Of a stretch of DNA of 59,933 nt, positions 41,401 to 50,523 are shown one piece after another (positions within the stretch are counted from its first letter, which is position 1; each line of letters begins with the position of its first letter). Position numbers and translations under genes: made by a program. The DNA comes from Ruminococcus sp. (lineage in GTDB: Bacteria; Bacillota; Clostridia; Oscillospirales; Ruminococcaceae), in assembly GCA_017542125.1 (NCBI GenBank), contig JAFXXU010000057.1:1-59933 (forward strand), read 5' to 3'. Below the pieces are notes generated by a model. It was not told the DNA's origin, did no database searches, and worked only from the letters and a program-made list of their open reading frames with translations.

Positions 41401-41432
41401 TGCGGGCATCCCGCAAGGACGGAGGACAGACT

Positions 41433-41756
41433 ATGAAGCTCGTATACGCGATAGTCAATGATGACGATACATATGCCGTTACCAAGGCTTTGCAGAAGCA
41501 GGGCATAAGAGCCACCAAGCTCGCTTCAACCGGGGGCTTTCTTTCCCGGGGCAACACCACCTTTATGATCTGCTGCAAGGATGAGCAGGTGGATGATGTT
41601 GTGGCGGCCTGCAGGGAGTTTTCAAAGAAACGCAGGCAGGTGGTTATGTCCTCGGAGATAAACGAGGGGCTGGCTGCGGGTGCCGAGCCGGTGGAGGTCA
41701 CTATCGGCGGAGCCACCATCTTCGTGACGGATATCGAGAGGTTCGAGCAGGTCTGA
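41433..41756 (+). CDS. darA: Cyclic-di-AMP receptor (DarA/PstA, PII-like)
   Basis: A 107-residue PII-like protein, family length (MKLVYAIVNDDDTYAVTKAL, GIRATKLASTGGFLSRGNTT with the TGGFLxxGNTT ligand loop, GGATIFVTDIERFEQV). It binds cyclic di-AMP; the downstream partner is not established. The start ATG follows GGAGGACAGACT. It is two bases ahead of holB, so one operon. Confidence 0.95.
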   Translation: MKLVYAIVNDDDTYAVTKALQKQGIRATKLASTGGFLSRGNTTFMICCKDEQVDDVVAACREFSKKRRQVVMSSEINEGLAAGAEPVEVTIGGATIFVTDIERFEQV

Positions 41757-41757
41757 T

Positions 41758-42738
41758 ATGAAGCTTTATTCCAACGAAGAAAACAAGCGCCTCATCGCCT
41801 CGATGATAGCCAAGGGGCGGGAGCCTCATTCGGTGGTGATCACCGGCGAGAGGGGCTCGGGCAGAAAGGCGCTGGCAAGATATTACGCTCAGGCTCTCTT
41901 CTGCGAGAGCGGGACGGGCATCCCCTGCGGGAAGTGCCGCCGCTGCCGTATGACAGAGCACGGCAACAACCCCGACCTCATAACTCTGGAGGCCAATGAG
42001 AACGGCAACTATATGCTGGACTCGGTGAGGGCTATGGTCTCGGATGCGGTGATAAAGCCTAACGAGGGGAGCTATAAGGTCTATATCATCCCCGACTTTG
42101 ACCGCTCGGTGAACACGGCGGTACAGGTGCAGAACGTGCTGCTGAAGCTCATCGAGGAGCCGCCCCCGCACTGCGTGGTCATACTGACCTCGGTCACAAA
42201 GGAGATATTTTTGCAGACCATAATCTCCCGTGTGATATGCTTCGGGACGGAGCGCTGCACAAGGCATCAGGCTGAGGAATGGCTGACGCTGCAGGGACGT
42301 TTCGAGCAGGATGACATCATCCACGCGGTGGGCTGCTGCGGTGGGAACTTCGGGCGGTGTCTGGAATTCTTAGAGGGCAAGGAGCTGCCTGCGGCTTACG
42401 AGATCGCCAGGTCGGCCTGCGATGCGCTGATCAAGGGCAGCGAGTACGAGCTGCTGAAAGCCTTCACCGCTGCTGACGGCAAGAAGCCCATACTCAGGCA
42501 GGCGCTGCTTTTTCTGGCGGAGACGGTGCGGACAGCTGCGCTGCTCTGTATAGGAGCGCCCCACGAGCCCTGCTGTTACGAAAAAGGAGCCGAGCAGCTC
42601 TCGAAGGGCTGGCAGAGCGATACCGCCGACCGCGCATATCAGCTCTTGACCGATGCGGTGATGCGTCTTGACGCCAACTGCTCGCAATCGCTGACCGTCA
42701 ACAATCTGACGGGGCAGCTCATAAAGGCAAAGCAATAA
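41758..42738 (+). CDS. holB: DNA polymerase III subunit delta'
   Basis: A 326-residue clamp-loader subunit. The AAA+ fold has a P-loop-like ITGERGSGRKALARYYAQAL, zinc cysteines in IPCGKCRRCRM, and the LLKLIEEPPPHCVVILTSV motif with sensor 1. It works with DnaX and HolA to load the sliding clamp. It lies between darA and ricT as in Bacillus. Confidence 0.93.
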   Translation: MKLYSNEENKRLIASMIAKGREPHSVVITGERGSGRKALARYYAQALFCESGTGIPCGKCRRCRMTEHGNNPDLITLEANENGNYMLDSVRAMVSDAVIKPNEGSYKVYIIPDFDRSVNTAVQVQNVLLKLIEEPPPHCVVILTSVTKEIFLQTIISRVICFGTERCTRHQAEEWLTLQGRFEQDDIIHAVGCCGGNFGRCLEFLEGKELPAAYEIARSACDALIKGSEYELLKAFTAADGKKPILRQALLFLAETVRTAALLCIGAPHEPCCYEKGAEQLSKGWQSDTADRAYQLLTDAVMRLDANCSQSLTVNNLTGQLIKAKQ

Positions 42739-42776
42739 GCCCGCAGTTATCCCCGGGGCTTTTCAAGGAGGTACAT

Positions 42777-43640
42777 ATGCTTAAGATCATAGGAGTAAGG
42801 TTCAAGTCTGTGGGAAAGATATACTATTTCGATCCCGCAGGACTTGATATAAAAATGAACGACAAGGTCATCGTCGAGACCGCGAGGGGCATAGAGTGCG
42901 GCGAGGTGGCTCTGGTAGATCGGGAGATCGACGAGACCAAGTTCTCGAACCCGCTGAAATCGGTGATCAGGATCGCCACCGAGCAGGATATGCAGCAGAT
43001 AGAGCGCAACAAGAAAAAGGAGGCGGACGCCTTCGTTATCTGCCAGCAGAAGATCGAGGCCCACAAGCTGAAAATGAACCTCATCGAGGTGGAGTGTACC
43101 TTCGATAACAGCAAGCTGCTTTTCTATTTCACCGCCGAGAACAGGGTGGATTTCAGAGAGCTGGTAAAGGATCTGGCATCGGTGTTCCGCACCCGTATCG
43201 AGCTGAGGCAAATAGGTGTGCGGGATGAGGCCAAGATGCTGGGAGGCTTAGGCATCTGCGGGCAGCCCTTCTGCTGCTCGAGGTTTCTTGGGGAGTTCCA
43301 CCCCGTATCCATAAAGATGGCGAAGGAGCAGTCGCTCTCGCTGAACCCCACAAAGATCTCGGGCACCTGCGGCAGGCTGATGTGCTGCCTCAAATACGAG
43401 CAGGACAGCTACGAGCAGCTCTTCAAGACCACTCCCAAGGTGGGCTCCATAGTCAACACCAAGGACGGGCGGGGAGTTGTTGAGGAGACTAATCTCCTCA
43501 CCGGCAAGCTGAGAGTCAAGATCGACAAGACCGATAACGTAGTAACCGTTGACAAGGCGGATGTTGAGGTCATCAAGGAGGGCTGGTCGAAGGTCAACAA
43601 GAACGAGATGAAGGCTCTCAAGGATCTGGAGGATAACTGA
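42777..43640 (+). CDS. ricT: PSP1-domain protein RicT (YaaT)
   Basis: A 287-residue protein with the PSP1 domain and its Cys cluster (GICGQPFCCSRFLGEF; CGRLMCCLKYEQDSYEQL). In Bacillus RicT joins RicA and RicF, with Fe-S clusters, to help RNase Y mature mRNAs and affects sporulation and competence. The start ATG follows AAGGAGGTACAT. A weak GC hairpin (43671-43686) follows the stop. Confidence 0.94.
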   Translation: MLKIIGVRFKSVGKIYYFDPAGLDIKMNDKVIVETARGIECGEVALVDREIDETKFSNPLKSVIRIATEQDMQQIERNKKKEADAFVICQQKIEAHKLKMNLIEVECTFDNSKLLFYFTAENRVDFRELVKDLASVFRTRIELRQIGVRDEAKMLGGLGICGQPFCCSRFLGEFHPVSIKMAKEQSLSLNPTKISGTCGRLMCCLKYEQDSYEQLFKTTPKVGSIVNTKDGRGVVEETNLLTGKLRVKIDKTDNVVTVDKADVEVIKEGWSKVNKNEMKALKDLEDN

Positions 43641-43747
43641 GTTACCGGACGTGATCTGTTCCCCGCCCCGGCGGGGAGCTGTGTTTTACGTCCCTTTTCA
43701 AAGCCGCAGGGCGGCTGACTATCTGAAACGGAAGAGGGTAAGCTTAA

Positions 43748-45028
43748 ATGATAAGATTCAAAAACGGCAGAGTGCTGACTCTTGACGGCAGCTGCGAGGT
43801 TGAGAACAAGGAGGTCTGGGTCGAGGGGGATAAGATCGCATTCGTGGGTAAACCCACGGACGAGCAGCTCAAGACCGCCGTATTCGAGCGGGAGATAGAC
43901 CTGGAGGGGGATCTGCTGATGCCCGCCTTAAAGAACGCTCACACCCATTCGGCGATGACTTTTTTGCGCTCCTATGCGGACGATCTGCCCTTGCAGGATT
44001 GGCTGTTTACACAGGTCTTCCCCATGGAGGCAAAGCTCACCGGCGAGGATGTTTACTGGTTCACCAGGCTGGCGATACTTGAATACCTCACCAGCGGAGT
44101 TTCGGCAAGCTATGATATGTATTTCAAGCTGGACGATTACATCAAGGCGAACATCGACAGCGGCTTCCGGACGGTGATGTGCGACGCTGTCAGCGACGGA
44201 AAAGAGAGGGCTGCTGTTGTTGAGGAAAGATATCTCAGATACAACGGGATGCATCCGCTGATCTCATTCAGGCTGGGCTTCCACGCGGAATACACTGCGC
44301 AGTACGGTCTGCTTGAAGCAATAGGTGAGCTGGCGAAGAAATACAAGGCGCCTGTCTCGACCCACAACTCCGAGACCGCCAAGGAGGTGGCCGACTGCAT
44401 CAAGAAATACGGCAAGACCCCCACGGCTCTCTTTGACAGCCTGGGCATCTACGACTACGGCGGAGCGGGCTTCCACTGCGTATATCTCTCCGAGGAGGAT
44501 ATGGACATCTTTGCGGAAAAGGGAGTTTACGCTGTAAGCTGCCCCTGCTCGAATGCAAAGCTGGCAAGCGGCATCGCGCCCATTACCCGTTTGATCGAAA
44601 AAGGCGTCAAGCTGGGTCTCGGCACCGACGGCCCCGCATCGAACAACGCCCTGGATATGTTCAGGGAGATGTACCTGCTGACCGTTTTGCAGAAGCTGCG
44701 CAACAGCGATGCGGCAGCCCTCCCCGCGGATGAGGTGCTGAGTATCGCCTGCAGCGGCTCGGCAAGAGCCATGGGTCTTGAGAACTGCGACTGCATAGCT
44801 GTGGGCAAGCAGGCGGATCTTACCGTCATCGACCTGAACAAGCCCTCGATGCAGCCCATCCACAACATCCCGAAAAATCTGGTCTACAGCGGCTCCAAGG
44901 AGAATGTGAAGCTGACTATGGTAGCCGGAAAGGTGCTTTACGAGGGAGGCAAGTTCTTCGTGGGCGAGGATGACAGGACTATCTACGCCAAGTGTGCGGA
45001 GCATTTTGAGGCTTTGAAAAACCGCTGA
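43748..45028 (+). CDS. Amidohydrolase, MtaD-like (MTA/SAH deaminase)
   Basis: A 426-residue amidohydrolase. Metal ligands: NAHTHSAMTFLRSYADDLPL (HxH), a third His in LGFHAEYT, a fourth in STHNSETAKE and the Asp in LGTDGPASNNALDMF. This set and the DLPLQDWL motif match MtaD/TrzA-type enzymes that deaminate 5'-methylthioadenosine and S-adenosylhomocysteine; other amino-heterocycles cannot be excluded. The start follows GGAAGAGGGTAAGCTTA. It ends in front of the double-hairpin repeat. Confidence 0.88.
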   Translation: MIRFKNGRVLTLDGSCEVENKEVWVEGDKIAFVGKPTDEQLKTAVFEREIDLEGDLLMPALKNAHTHSAMTFLRSYADDLPLQDWLFTQVFPMEAKLTGEDVYWFTRLAILEYLTSGVSASYDMYFKLDDYIKANIDSGFRTVMCDAVSDGKERAAVVEERYLRYNGMHPLISFRLGFHAEYTAQYGLLEAIGELAKKYKAPVSTHNSETAKEVADCIKKYGKTPTALFDSLGIYDYGGAGFHCVYLSEEDMDIFAEKGVYAVSCPCSNAKLASGIAPITRLIEKGVKLGLGTDGPASNNALDMFREMYLLTVLQKLRNSDAAALPADEVLSIACSGSARAMGLENCDCIAVGKQADLTVIDLNKPSMQPIHNIPKNLVYSGSKENVKLTMVAGKVLYEGGKFFVGEDDRTIYAKCAEHFEALKNR

Positions 45029-45064
45029 GATCCGGGGCTGATGAAGCCTTGAAAATACTCGGTC

Positions 45065-45153
45065 TGTTCATCACCGCGCTGCGAAGCAGCGCGGTGAAAG
45101 TGCGAAAAACGGTATATCTTCCCCGCCCGGCGGCGGGGGGATATACCGTTTTT
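45065..45153. repeat. Double-hairpin repeat, copy 2 (terminator)
   Basis: The same order as at 695-780: TCACCGCGCTG / CAGCGCGGTGA, then AAAAACGGTATATC / GATATACCGTTTTT. The loop of the first hairpin differs (CGAAG against GG) while both stems are kept. It terminates the deaminase gene and lies 6 bp from MITE-like copy D. Confidence 0.85.
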
Positions 45154-45159
45154 GCTTGA

Positions 45160-45350
45160 GGCAACACCGCACGACCCGCGGCTAACGCCTCTGCACATCA
45201 TCTGCTTGCCAGCTTTCCGTCATATTACCCAAATTCTCCTTGACTTGCGTCAGCAAGCCTGCGTCGAATTTAGGCAATCTGACGAAAATCTGTGCCTCAA
45301 CGCCAGTTGAGGTTGCGCATACTGATGCACAGGGGTCGTGCGGTGTTGCC
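45160..45350 (+). mobile_element. MITE-like element, copy D (191 bp)
   Basis: Bounded by the family ends and a perfect 4-bp duplication TTGA (45156-45159, 45351-45354). It has the CCTCAAC-GCCA-GTTGAGG cassette on the right. In the middle the usual GGGC-GCCA-GCCC hairpin is replaced by CTTGC-GTCA-GCAAG, so sequence differs while pairing is kept. Confidence 0.93.
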
Positions 45351-45457
45351 TTGAAATAAGTTCTTTCACAGGCGGCTGTGAGAGATGAACTATTTTGTCC
45401 GGTTATGGCTGTATTCGTAGACGATGAACAGGTAGAAAACCGCTGCTGCAAGATTTG

Positions 45458-46078
45458 TCAGCATTTATCCTCACCTTGCCTGCAGAGCTCCCAGGGGGTC
45501 TCGGCCAGACGGATGAACCAGCCCTGGGGCTGCTTGCAGACGGGGCAGGTCTCCGGGGCCTGGGTGCTGCATCCGATATAGCCGCAGTTGAGGCAGAGCC
45601 AATCCTCCTGCTTGTCGGAGCAGAAGAGCCTGTTCTGCTCCAGAAGTTCGGCGAAGCGCTCGTAGCGGTCGCCGTGGGCTCCCTCTATCGAGGCGATGTT
45701 CTCGAAGTCCCTGGCGATGTCGGGGAAGCCCTCGTCGCGGGCGGTCTTTGCAAAGGCGGGGTAGACCTCCTGCTGCTCCTTGCGCTCGTGGTCAAGGGAG
45801 TGGCGCAGCAGCCGGGCGGGTTCCTCGGAGCACTCGGTGGGGTAGTCGGCGGAGATGCTGACGGACTCGCAGCCGCACTGCTTGAGGTGGTCATAAAAGA
45901 CTTCGCCGTGGATCTTTTCCTGGGCGGCGGTGAACTTGAATAGGTTCGCCAGGACGAACAGCTGCTTCTGGCGGCAGACCTTTTCAGCGATCTTGTACCG
46001 GGAGCAGGAGAGGGCTTCTCCTGCGAAGGCACGCATCAGATTTTCTTTGGTTTTGCTTTGACAGAGCTCATTTGACAT
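45458..46078 (-). CDS. Rubrerythrin-like peroxidase with rubredoxin-type end
   Basis: A 206-residue protein: four-helix di-iron domain (FAGEALSCSRY, FTAAQEKIHGEVFYDHL, SIEGAHGDRYERF supply Glu/His ligands) and a C-terminal rubredoxin-like site with CLNCGYIG and CPVCKQPQGWF (four Cys). Rubrerythrins reduce hydrogen peroxide in anaerobes. The spacing CPxCxxPQ is the rubrerythrin form. The start ATG follows GCGAGGAATCATT. Confidence 0.94.
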   Translation of the reverse strand: MSNELCQSKTKENLMRAFAGEALSCSRYKIAEKVCRQKQLFVLANLFKFTAAQEKIHGEVFYDHLKQCGCESVSISADYPTECSEEPARLLRHSLDHERKEQQEVYPAFAKTARDEGFPDIARDFENIASIEGAHGDRYERFAELLEQNRLFCSDKQEDWLCLNCGYIGCSTQAPETCPVCKQPQGWFIRLAETPWELCRQGEDKC

Positions 46079-46113
46079 AATGATTCCTCGCTTTCATATA
46101 TTATTATCTGTTG

Positions 46114-47430
46114 TCACATTGTAAGGGTGCCGCTCTCACTCTCGAAGAGGATGAGGATCTGTTCTTCCTCGCCGGAGTAGGCGTTGAAGTAGACCAGGAC
46201 GTGGGTGCCGTCGGCGGTCTCACACTTGAATTCGTAGCAGAGCAGTTCCTCCTGGGAATCGCTGGGGATGACGGCGAGGCCTCGGGACAGCACCTTTAAT
46301 TTCGGGCTCAGCTTCTTCTGGGCATCCAGGACGGAGATGCGCTTATCACTGAAAAATCTCCGCTGGTGGTTGACGAGATATCCCCTGGCATCATAGCCCA
46401 CGATCTCGCCCGTATCCATTGCGACGGAGACCTTGATAAGGTCGGTATAGCAGCAGATATCCGAGAGGTAATAGGCGTAATTGATGGTCATTACGTGGTT
46501 AATATTCTCATAATAGGTGCGGCGCATATTGCCGATGCCCAGGCTTTCAAGATAGGCGTCGCCCGCCCGGAGGGCTTCCTCATCGGAGAGGCTTTCGGTC
46601 ATGACCTCGCGGCTTTTCAGCAGGTAGGAGATATAGCCGCCCTGCTCGGTTACGGCGCAGGCTGCGGAGCCCTCGCTGTCGGAGAAGAGGAAAGAGGGCA
46701 TTTTGCCTTCCTCCTTGGAGGAGGATGTGAGGACGGCGGGATCGACTTTAAGGGCGAGGGCGGCGGTCTCCAGAGCCTTTTCCCGGGAAATGCGCTCCTT
46801 GCCGGAGGTCATGATCGGGGTCTTTTCGAGGATATGGTCGGAGAAGGGGCCGTCGTAGACGAGGGTGGGGTAGGAGTCAAAGCCCTCCTCAAAGTCGGTG
46901 AAGCCCTCGGTGACATTGGGGACGGCGCTTTCGCTGCTGAGCTTAGGCATCTCGCCGGAGGAGAGGGCGCCCTCCAGGGCCCACATATCCTCCTTCAGTT
47001 TTTCGGAGAAGGAGAAGAGGGCTTCCAGGTTTTTATACTCCTCATCGGAGATCGTTTCGCCCTGCCGGACTTTTTCGCTCATTGCGAGGGCATAGTTACC
47101 CACCTGGGAGAGGAATTTATAGGTGTTGCCCAGATTCATCTCGCCGACGGGGAGCTGCGCAAGTGCGGCTTTTGCTGTGGATGAATCCCGCCAGAGCTGC
47201 TGTGAGAGCTTGGCGTGCATATCGGCGGTGCCGGCATAGAGCTCCTTTCTAAGGGTATTTGAGATATTATCTGCTGCGAGTGAGAGCTCCTCTATTGCCC
47301 GGGAATACCCGGCTTCGACGGAGCGCAATGCTCTGTTGTTTTCCTGCATGAGCTTGATATTCCTTACCAGCAGGACTGCTGCGGCGATCGCGGTGAAGGA
47401 GATGACCCTGATCATTGTTCTGCGTTTCAT
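46114..47430 (-). CDS. ypeB: Germination protein YpeB
   Basis: A 438-residue protein with an N-terminal membrane anchor (VISFTAIAAAVLLVRNIKLM), a helical first half (e.g. LSLAADNISNTLRKELYAGT) and three PepSY-like repeats towards the C-terminus (SREKALETAALALKVDPAVL). In Bacillus YpeB holds the cortex-lytic enzyme SleB in the spore and is needed for germination. The usual sleB neighbour is not adjacent; a SleB-like gene is at 52864. The start follows ATGGAGGCCAT. Six copies of a GTAC motif fill the leader. Confidence 0.9.
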   Translation of the reverse strand: MKRRTMIRVISFTAIAAAVLLVRNIKLMQENNRALRSVEAGYSRAIEELSLAADNISNTLRKELYAGTADMHAKLSQQLWRDSSTAKAALAQLPVGEMNLGNTYKFLSQVGNYALAMSEKVRQGETISDEEYKNLEALFSFSEKLKEDMWALEGALSSGEMPKLSSESAVPNVTEGFTDFEEGFDSYPTLVYDGPFSDHILEKTPIMTSGKERISREKALETAALALKVDPAVLTSSSKEEGKMPSFLFSDSEGSAACAVTEQGGYISYLLKSREVMTESLSDEEALRAGDAYLESLGIGNMRRTYYENINHVMTINYAYYLSDICCYTDLIKVSVAMDTGEIVGYDARGYLVNHQRRFFSDKRISVLDAQKKLSPKLKVLSRGLAVIPSDSQEELLCYEFKCETADGTHVLVYFNAYSGEEEQILILFESESGTLTM

Positions 47431-47445
47431 ATGGCCTCCATTGGT

Positions 47446-47612
47446 GTACTGTTTTCTGTACTGATTTGATTATGTGTACTGAATATTGGACTGTTTATGT
47501 TTGGGATGATGTGTACTGAATATTGGACTATGTACTATTTATTGGACAATTGGTTTATATTACTTACAGTACATATTATTGTACTTCTGATTTTGAAGTA
47601 CGTTAATTTGTA
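47446..47612. promoter_or_regulatory. Array of six GTAC-N8-G(G/T)AC motifs upstream of ypeB
   Basis: Starts at 47446, 47476, 47513, 47532, 47568 and 47597, each 16 bp with an A/T-rich 8-bp centre (e.g. GTAC-TGAATATT-GGAC, GTAC-GTTAATTT-GTAC). A minus-strand TATAAT at 47627-47622 would place the ypeB transcript start just before the array, so the motifs lie in the leader. They may be operators for a cooperative regulator; no known consensus was recognised. Confidence 0.75.
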
Positions 47613-47769
47613 CTTATATCTTATTATAGTATGCTTAAAAAATCGGTAATTATTCATTAAGGATGAGGGTGTTGCATTCGGGGGAGTTTTGTGTTATAAT
47701 ATATATTGGCTGATTGTGAGCTTTTTATTCATTGCGTTTTTTTGAGTTATTTGATTTCTTGCCTTGTGT

Positions 47770-48060
47770 GCTTGGGGACGGAAATCGCTTGCGAGCGGAG
47801 CTCGCCCACTCTTCCTGTGTGTGCGGAGAGGTGGGGGAGTTCGCGGCGCTGCGGGATAGTTTGTCCCTTGCGGCAGAGAGAAGGTTATTAAAGGGGTGTC
47901 CCTTTGTGTCTTTTGTGCAGCGCCTTTGGTCGGAGCTGACGCTCCGAATTGGGGCTCTGCCCCAAACCCCGCAAGGGAGGGCGCTGCCCCCCTTGCCCCC
48001 CCTGCCAGGGGCCGGCGCCCCCGCTTTATTCCGAGCGAAGCCGAGGAATAAAGATTGACC
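47770..48060 (+). repeat. Mosaic GC-rich repeat, block B
   Basis: The same chain of modules as block A (28736-29065), in opposite orientation, with small insertions and substitutions. It ends in CCGCTTTATTCCGAGCGAAGC plus GAGGAATAAAG, a hairpin. It occupies the leader region of the cysteine desulfurase gene. No gene is seen in 47640-48130. Confidence 0.85.
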
Positions 48061-48130
48061 TGCGCGATTCGCTCCGCGTTTGGTTTACCTGGCTTTTATT
48101 TGATCTTTCTTATGCAAAGGAGCATTTTAA

Positions 48131-49264
48131 ATGATATATTTCGATAATGCGGCTACTACCCGTCCCACCGAGAATGTTATCTCTGCTGTTACCGGTGGGC
48201 TCCGTGAGTTCGGGAACCCTTCCTCGCTTCACGGTCTCGGTCTCGCCGCTGAACAGAAAAGAGAACACGCCCGCGAGGTCATCGCTGCCTCCCTCGGTGC
48301 TGCTCCCCAGGAGATATTCTTTACCTCCTGCGCCACCGAAAGCAGCAACACCGCTATCTTCGGTGTGTCGAAAACTGTCGGGAAGCGAAAAAAGCGCATT
48401 GTCACCACCACGGTGGAGCATCCCTCGGTGGCTGTTTGTGCGGACACACTCGCTGCTCAGGGCTTTGAGGTCATCCGAGTAGCTCCCAGGGCTGACGGCA
48501 AATTCTACTCCGAGGACATTATCTCCGCAGTAGACGGCAACACCTGTCTGGTGACCTGTATGCTGGTCAACAACGAGACCGGCACCATCCTCCCTGTTGA
48601 GGAGGTTTTCCCCAAGCTGAAAAAGCTCTACCCGGAGGTGGTTCTTCACTGTGACTGTGTTCAGGGATATATGAAGCTCCCCATTCGGGTGAAAAAGCTG
48701 GGTGCGGATCTGATCTCTCTGAGTGCTCACAAGATCCACGGCCCCAAGGGGATCGGTGCGCTTTACATTCGCAAAGGCTTGCACATCCCCTCATTCATAG
48801 TCGGGGGAGGGCAGGAGAGCGGTTTCCGTTCCGGGACGGAATCAGTTCCTTTGATCGCAGGCTTCGGTGCGGCGGTTGAAGGCTTGATGGGGAGCATCTC
48901 CCGGAGGTGGGAGAAGGTTTCCGGACTACGCGACCGGTTATTTGAGCTTTGCGGACAGACCGAGGGGATTTATATAAACAGTTCCCGGGAATGCTCGCCC
49001 TACATTGCGAGCATAGCGGTTAAGGGTTTGAAGTCCGAGGTGCTATTACACTTTCTGGAGGAGCGGGGCATCTACGTTTCCAGCGGGTCGGCCTGCTCAA
49101 AGGGGAAGAAGAGCTCGGTGATCGCTCAGTTCGGCATCCCCGACGAGCTTTCGGACTCGGTGCTCCGGATCAGCTTTTCGGACGAGAACACTCTTTCCGA
49201 GATCGACGAGCTGATAATAGCCATCAAGATCGCCCAGAGCAGCCTGGCAAAGATACGGAAATAA
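48131..49264 (+). CDS. Cysteine desulfurase (NifS/IscS type)
   Basis: A 377-residue PLP enzyme that moves sulfur from cysteine to acceptor proteins. Motifs: YFDNAATTRPTENV at the N-terminus, PLP lysine in SLSAHKIHGPKGIGALY and active Cys in SSGSACSKGKKSSVI. It lies just upstream of thiI, the classic partner that receives the persulfide for 4-thiouridine. The ribosome site is AAAGGAG. The first ~250 codons use CTC, CGT and GTC more than the rest of the window. Confidence 0.95.
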   Translation: MIYFDNAATTRPTENVISAVTGGLREFGNPSSLHGLGLAAEQKREHAREVIAASLGAAPQEIFFTSCATESSNTAIFGVSKTVGKRKKRIVTTTVEHPSVAVCADTLAAQGFEVIRVAPRADGKFYSEDIISAVDGNTCLVTCMLVNNETGTILPVEEVFPKLKKLYPEVVLHCDCVQGYMKLPIRVKKLGADLISLSAHKIHGPKGIGALYIRKGLHIPSFIVGGGQESGFRSGTESVPLIAGFGAAVEGLMGSISRRWEKVSGLRDRLFELCGQTEGIYINSSRECSPYIASIAVKGLKSEVLLHFLEERGIYVSSGSACSKGKKSSVIAQFGIPDELSDSVLRISFSDENTLSEIDELIIAIKIAQSSLAKIRK

Positions 49265-49344
49265 TGCGAACGAATGTGCCATACTATTTATAATATATAT
49301 AGATAAGAAATATAAGAGATAATACAGAAAGCCGAGGAAAGAAA

Positions 49345-50523
49345 ATGAAGGAACTCATACTTTGCAAGTACGGTGAGATCGCCCTCAAGGGTCTGAACAA
49401 GAGCAATTTTGAGAGCGTGCTCCAGAAAAACGTAAGAAGGCGGTTACAGGATCTGGGTAAATTTGAGGTGACCCGCTCCCAGTCCACGATCTATGTGGAG
49501 CCCTTGGAGGATGACATCGACATGGACGAGGCAGTTGACCGTCTGCGGAAGGTGTTCGGCATCGCCAAGCTGACCCGGGCGCTGGAGGTTGAAAAGTCCA
49601 TGGAGGCCATACTGAACGAAACGATGGAATACCTGGCGGCTGCCTTTGAGGGACACAGGACCTTCAAGGTCAATGCCAAGCGTGCGGACAAGAAGTTCCC
49701 GGTGAAGTCGCCGGAGATCTGTTCCGAGCTGGGGCACAGGATCCTGGAGCAGTTCCCGGATATGAAGGTGAATGTTCACGAGCCGGATGTGACCGTCACG
49801 GTGGAGATCAGAGAGAAGTACGCTTTCATCAACGCTCTGCGCATCGACGGTGCGGGCGGTATCCCGGTAGGTACCGGCGGCAGGGGTATGCTCCTTCTGT
49901 CGGGAGGCATCGACTCGCCGGTGGCGGGATATATGATGGCGAAGCGGGGAGTAGTGGTTCAGGCGATACACTTCGAGGCGCCCCCCTACACCTCCGAGAG
50001 GGCAAGGCTCAAGGTTGAAAAGCTGGCGGAGAAGATCGCGGCCTACTGCGGAGACATAAATTTCCACTGCGTTCCTTTCACCGAGATCCAGGAGGCTATA
50101 AGGGATCACTGCCCGGAGGAGCTGTTCACCATCATCATGCGGAGGCTTATGATGGAAATTGCACAAAGGATCTGTGAGCGGGAGGACTGCTCCTGCCTGA
50201 TAACGGGGGAGAGCCTGGGGCAGGTCGCAAGCCAGACGATGTACGCTATGGTCTGCACCGATGCCGCCTGCCGCATCCCCGTACTGCGTCCCTGCATTGG
50301 ATTGGACAAGTCAGAGATAGTAGAAATTGCCAGAAATATAGATACTTTTGAGACTTCGATACTCCCTTACGAGGATTGCTGTACGGTATTCACTCCGAAG
50401 CACCCAAAGACAAGACCTGTGCTTGATGACGTGGAAAAAGCCCAGAAATTATTTGACTTTGAGCCAATGATCGCTAAGGCTGTGGAAGGGACGACAGTCA
50501 AGCTGATTAAAAATTTCATATGA
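49345..50523 (+). CDS. thiI: tRNA 4-thiouridine synthase
   Basis: A 392-residue enzyme: NFLD/THUMP RNA-binding part (residues ~1-165) and PP-loop ATPase (LLSGGIDSPVAGYMMAKRG). The rhodanese extension of enterobacterial ThiI is absent, as usual in Firmicutes. C-terminal PYEDCCTVFTPKHPKTRP carries conserved Cys. It adds sulfur at U8 of tRNAs, taking it from the upstream desulfurase. The last ~100 codons are more AT-rich. Confidence 0.96.
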   Translation: MKELILCKYGEIALKGLNKSNFESVLQKNVRRRLQDLGKFEVTRSQSTIYVEPLEDDIDMDEAVDRLRKVFGIAKLTRALEVEKSMEAILNETMEYLAAAFEGHRTFKVNAKRADKKFPVKSPEICSELGHRILEQFPDMKVNVHEPDVTVTVEIREKYAFINALRIDGAGGIPVGTGGRGMLLLSGGIDSPVAGYMMAKRGVVVQAIHFEAPPYTSERARLKVEKLAEKIAAYCGDINFHCVPFTEIQEAIRDHCPEELFTIIMRRLMMEIAQRICEREDCSCLITGESLGQVASQTMYAMVCTDAACRIPVLRPCIGLDKSEIVEIARNIDTFETSILPYEDCCTVFTPKHPKTRPVLDDVEKAQKLFDFEPMIAKAVEGTTVKLIKNFI

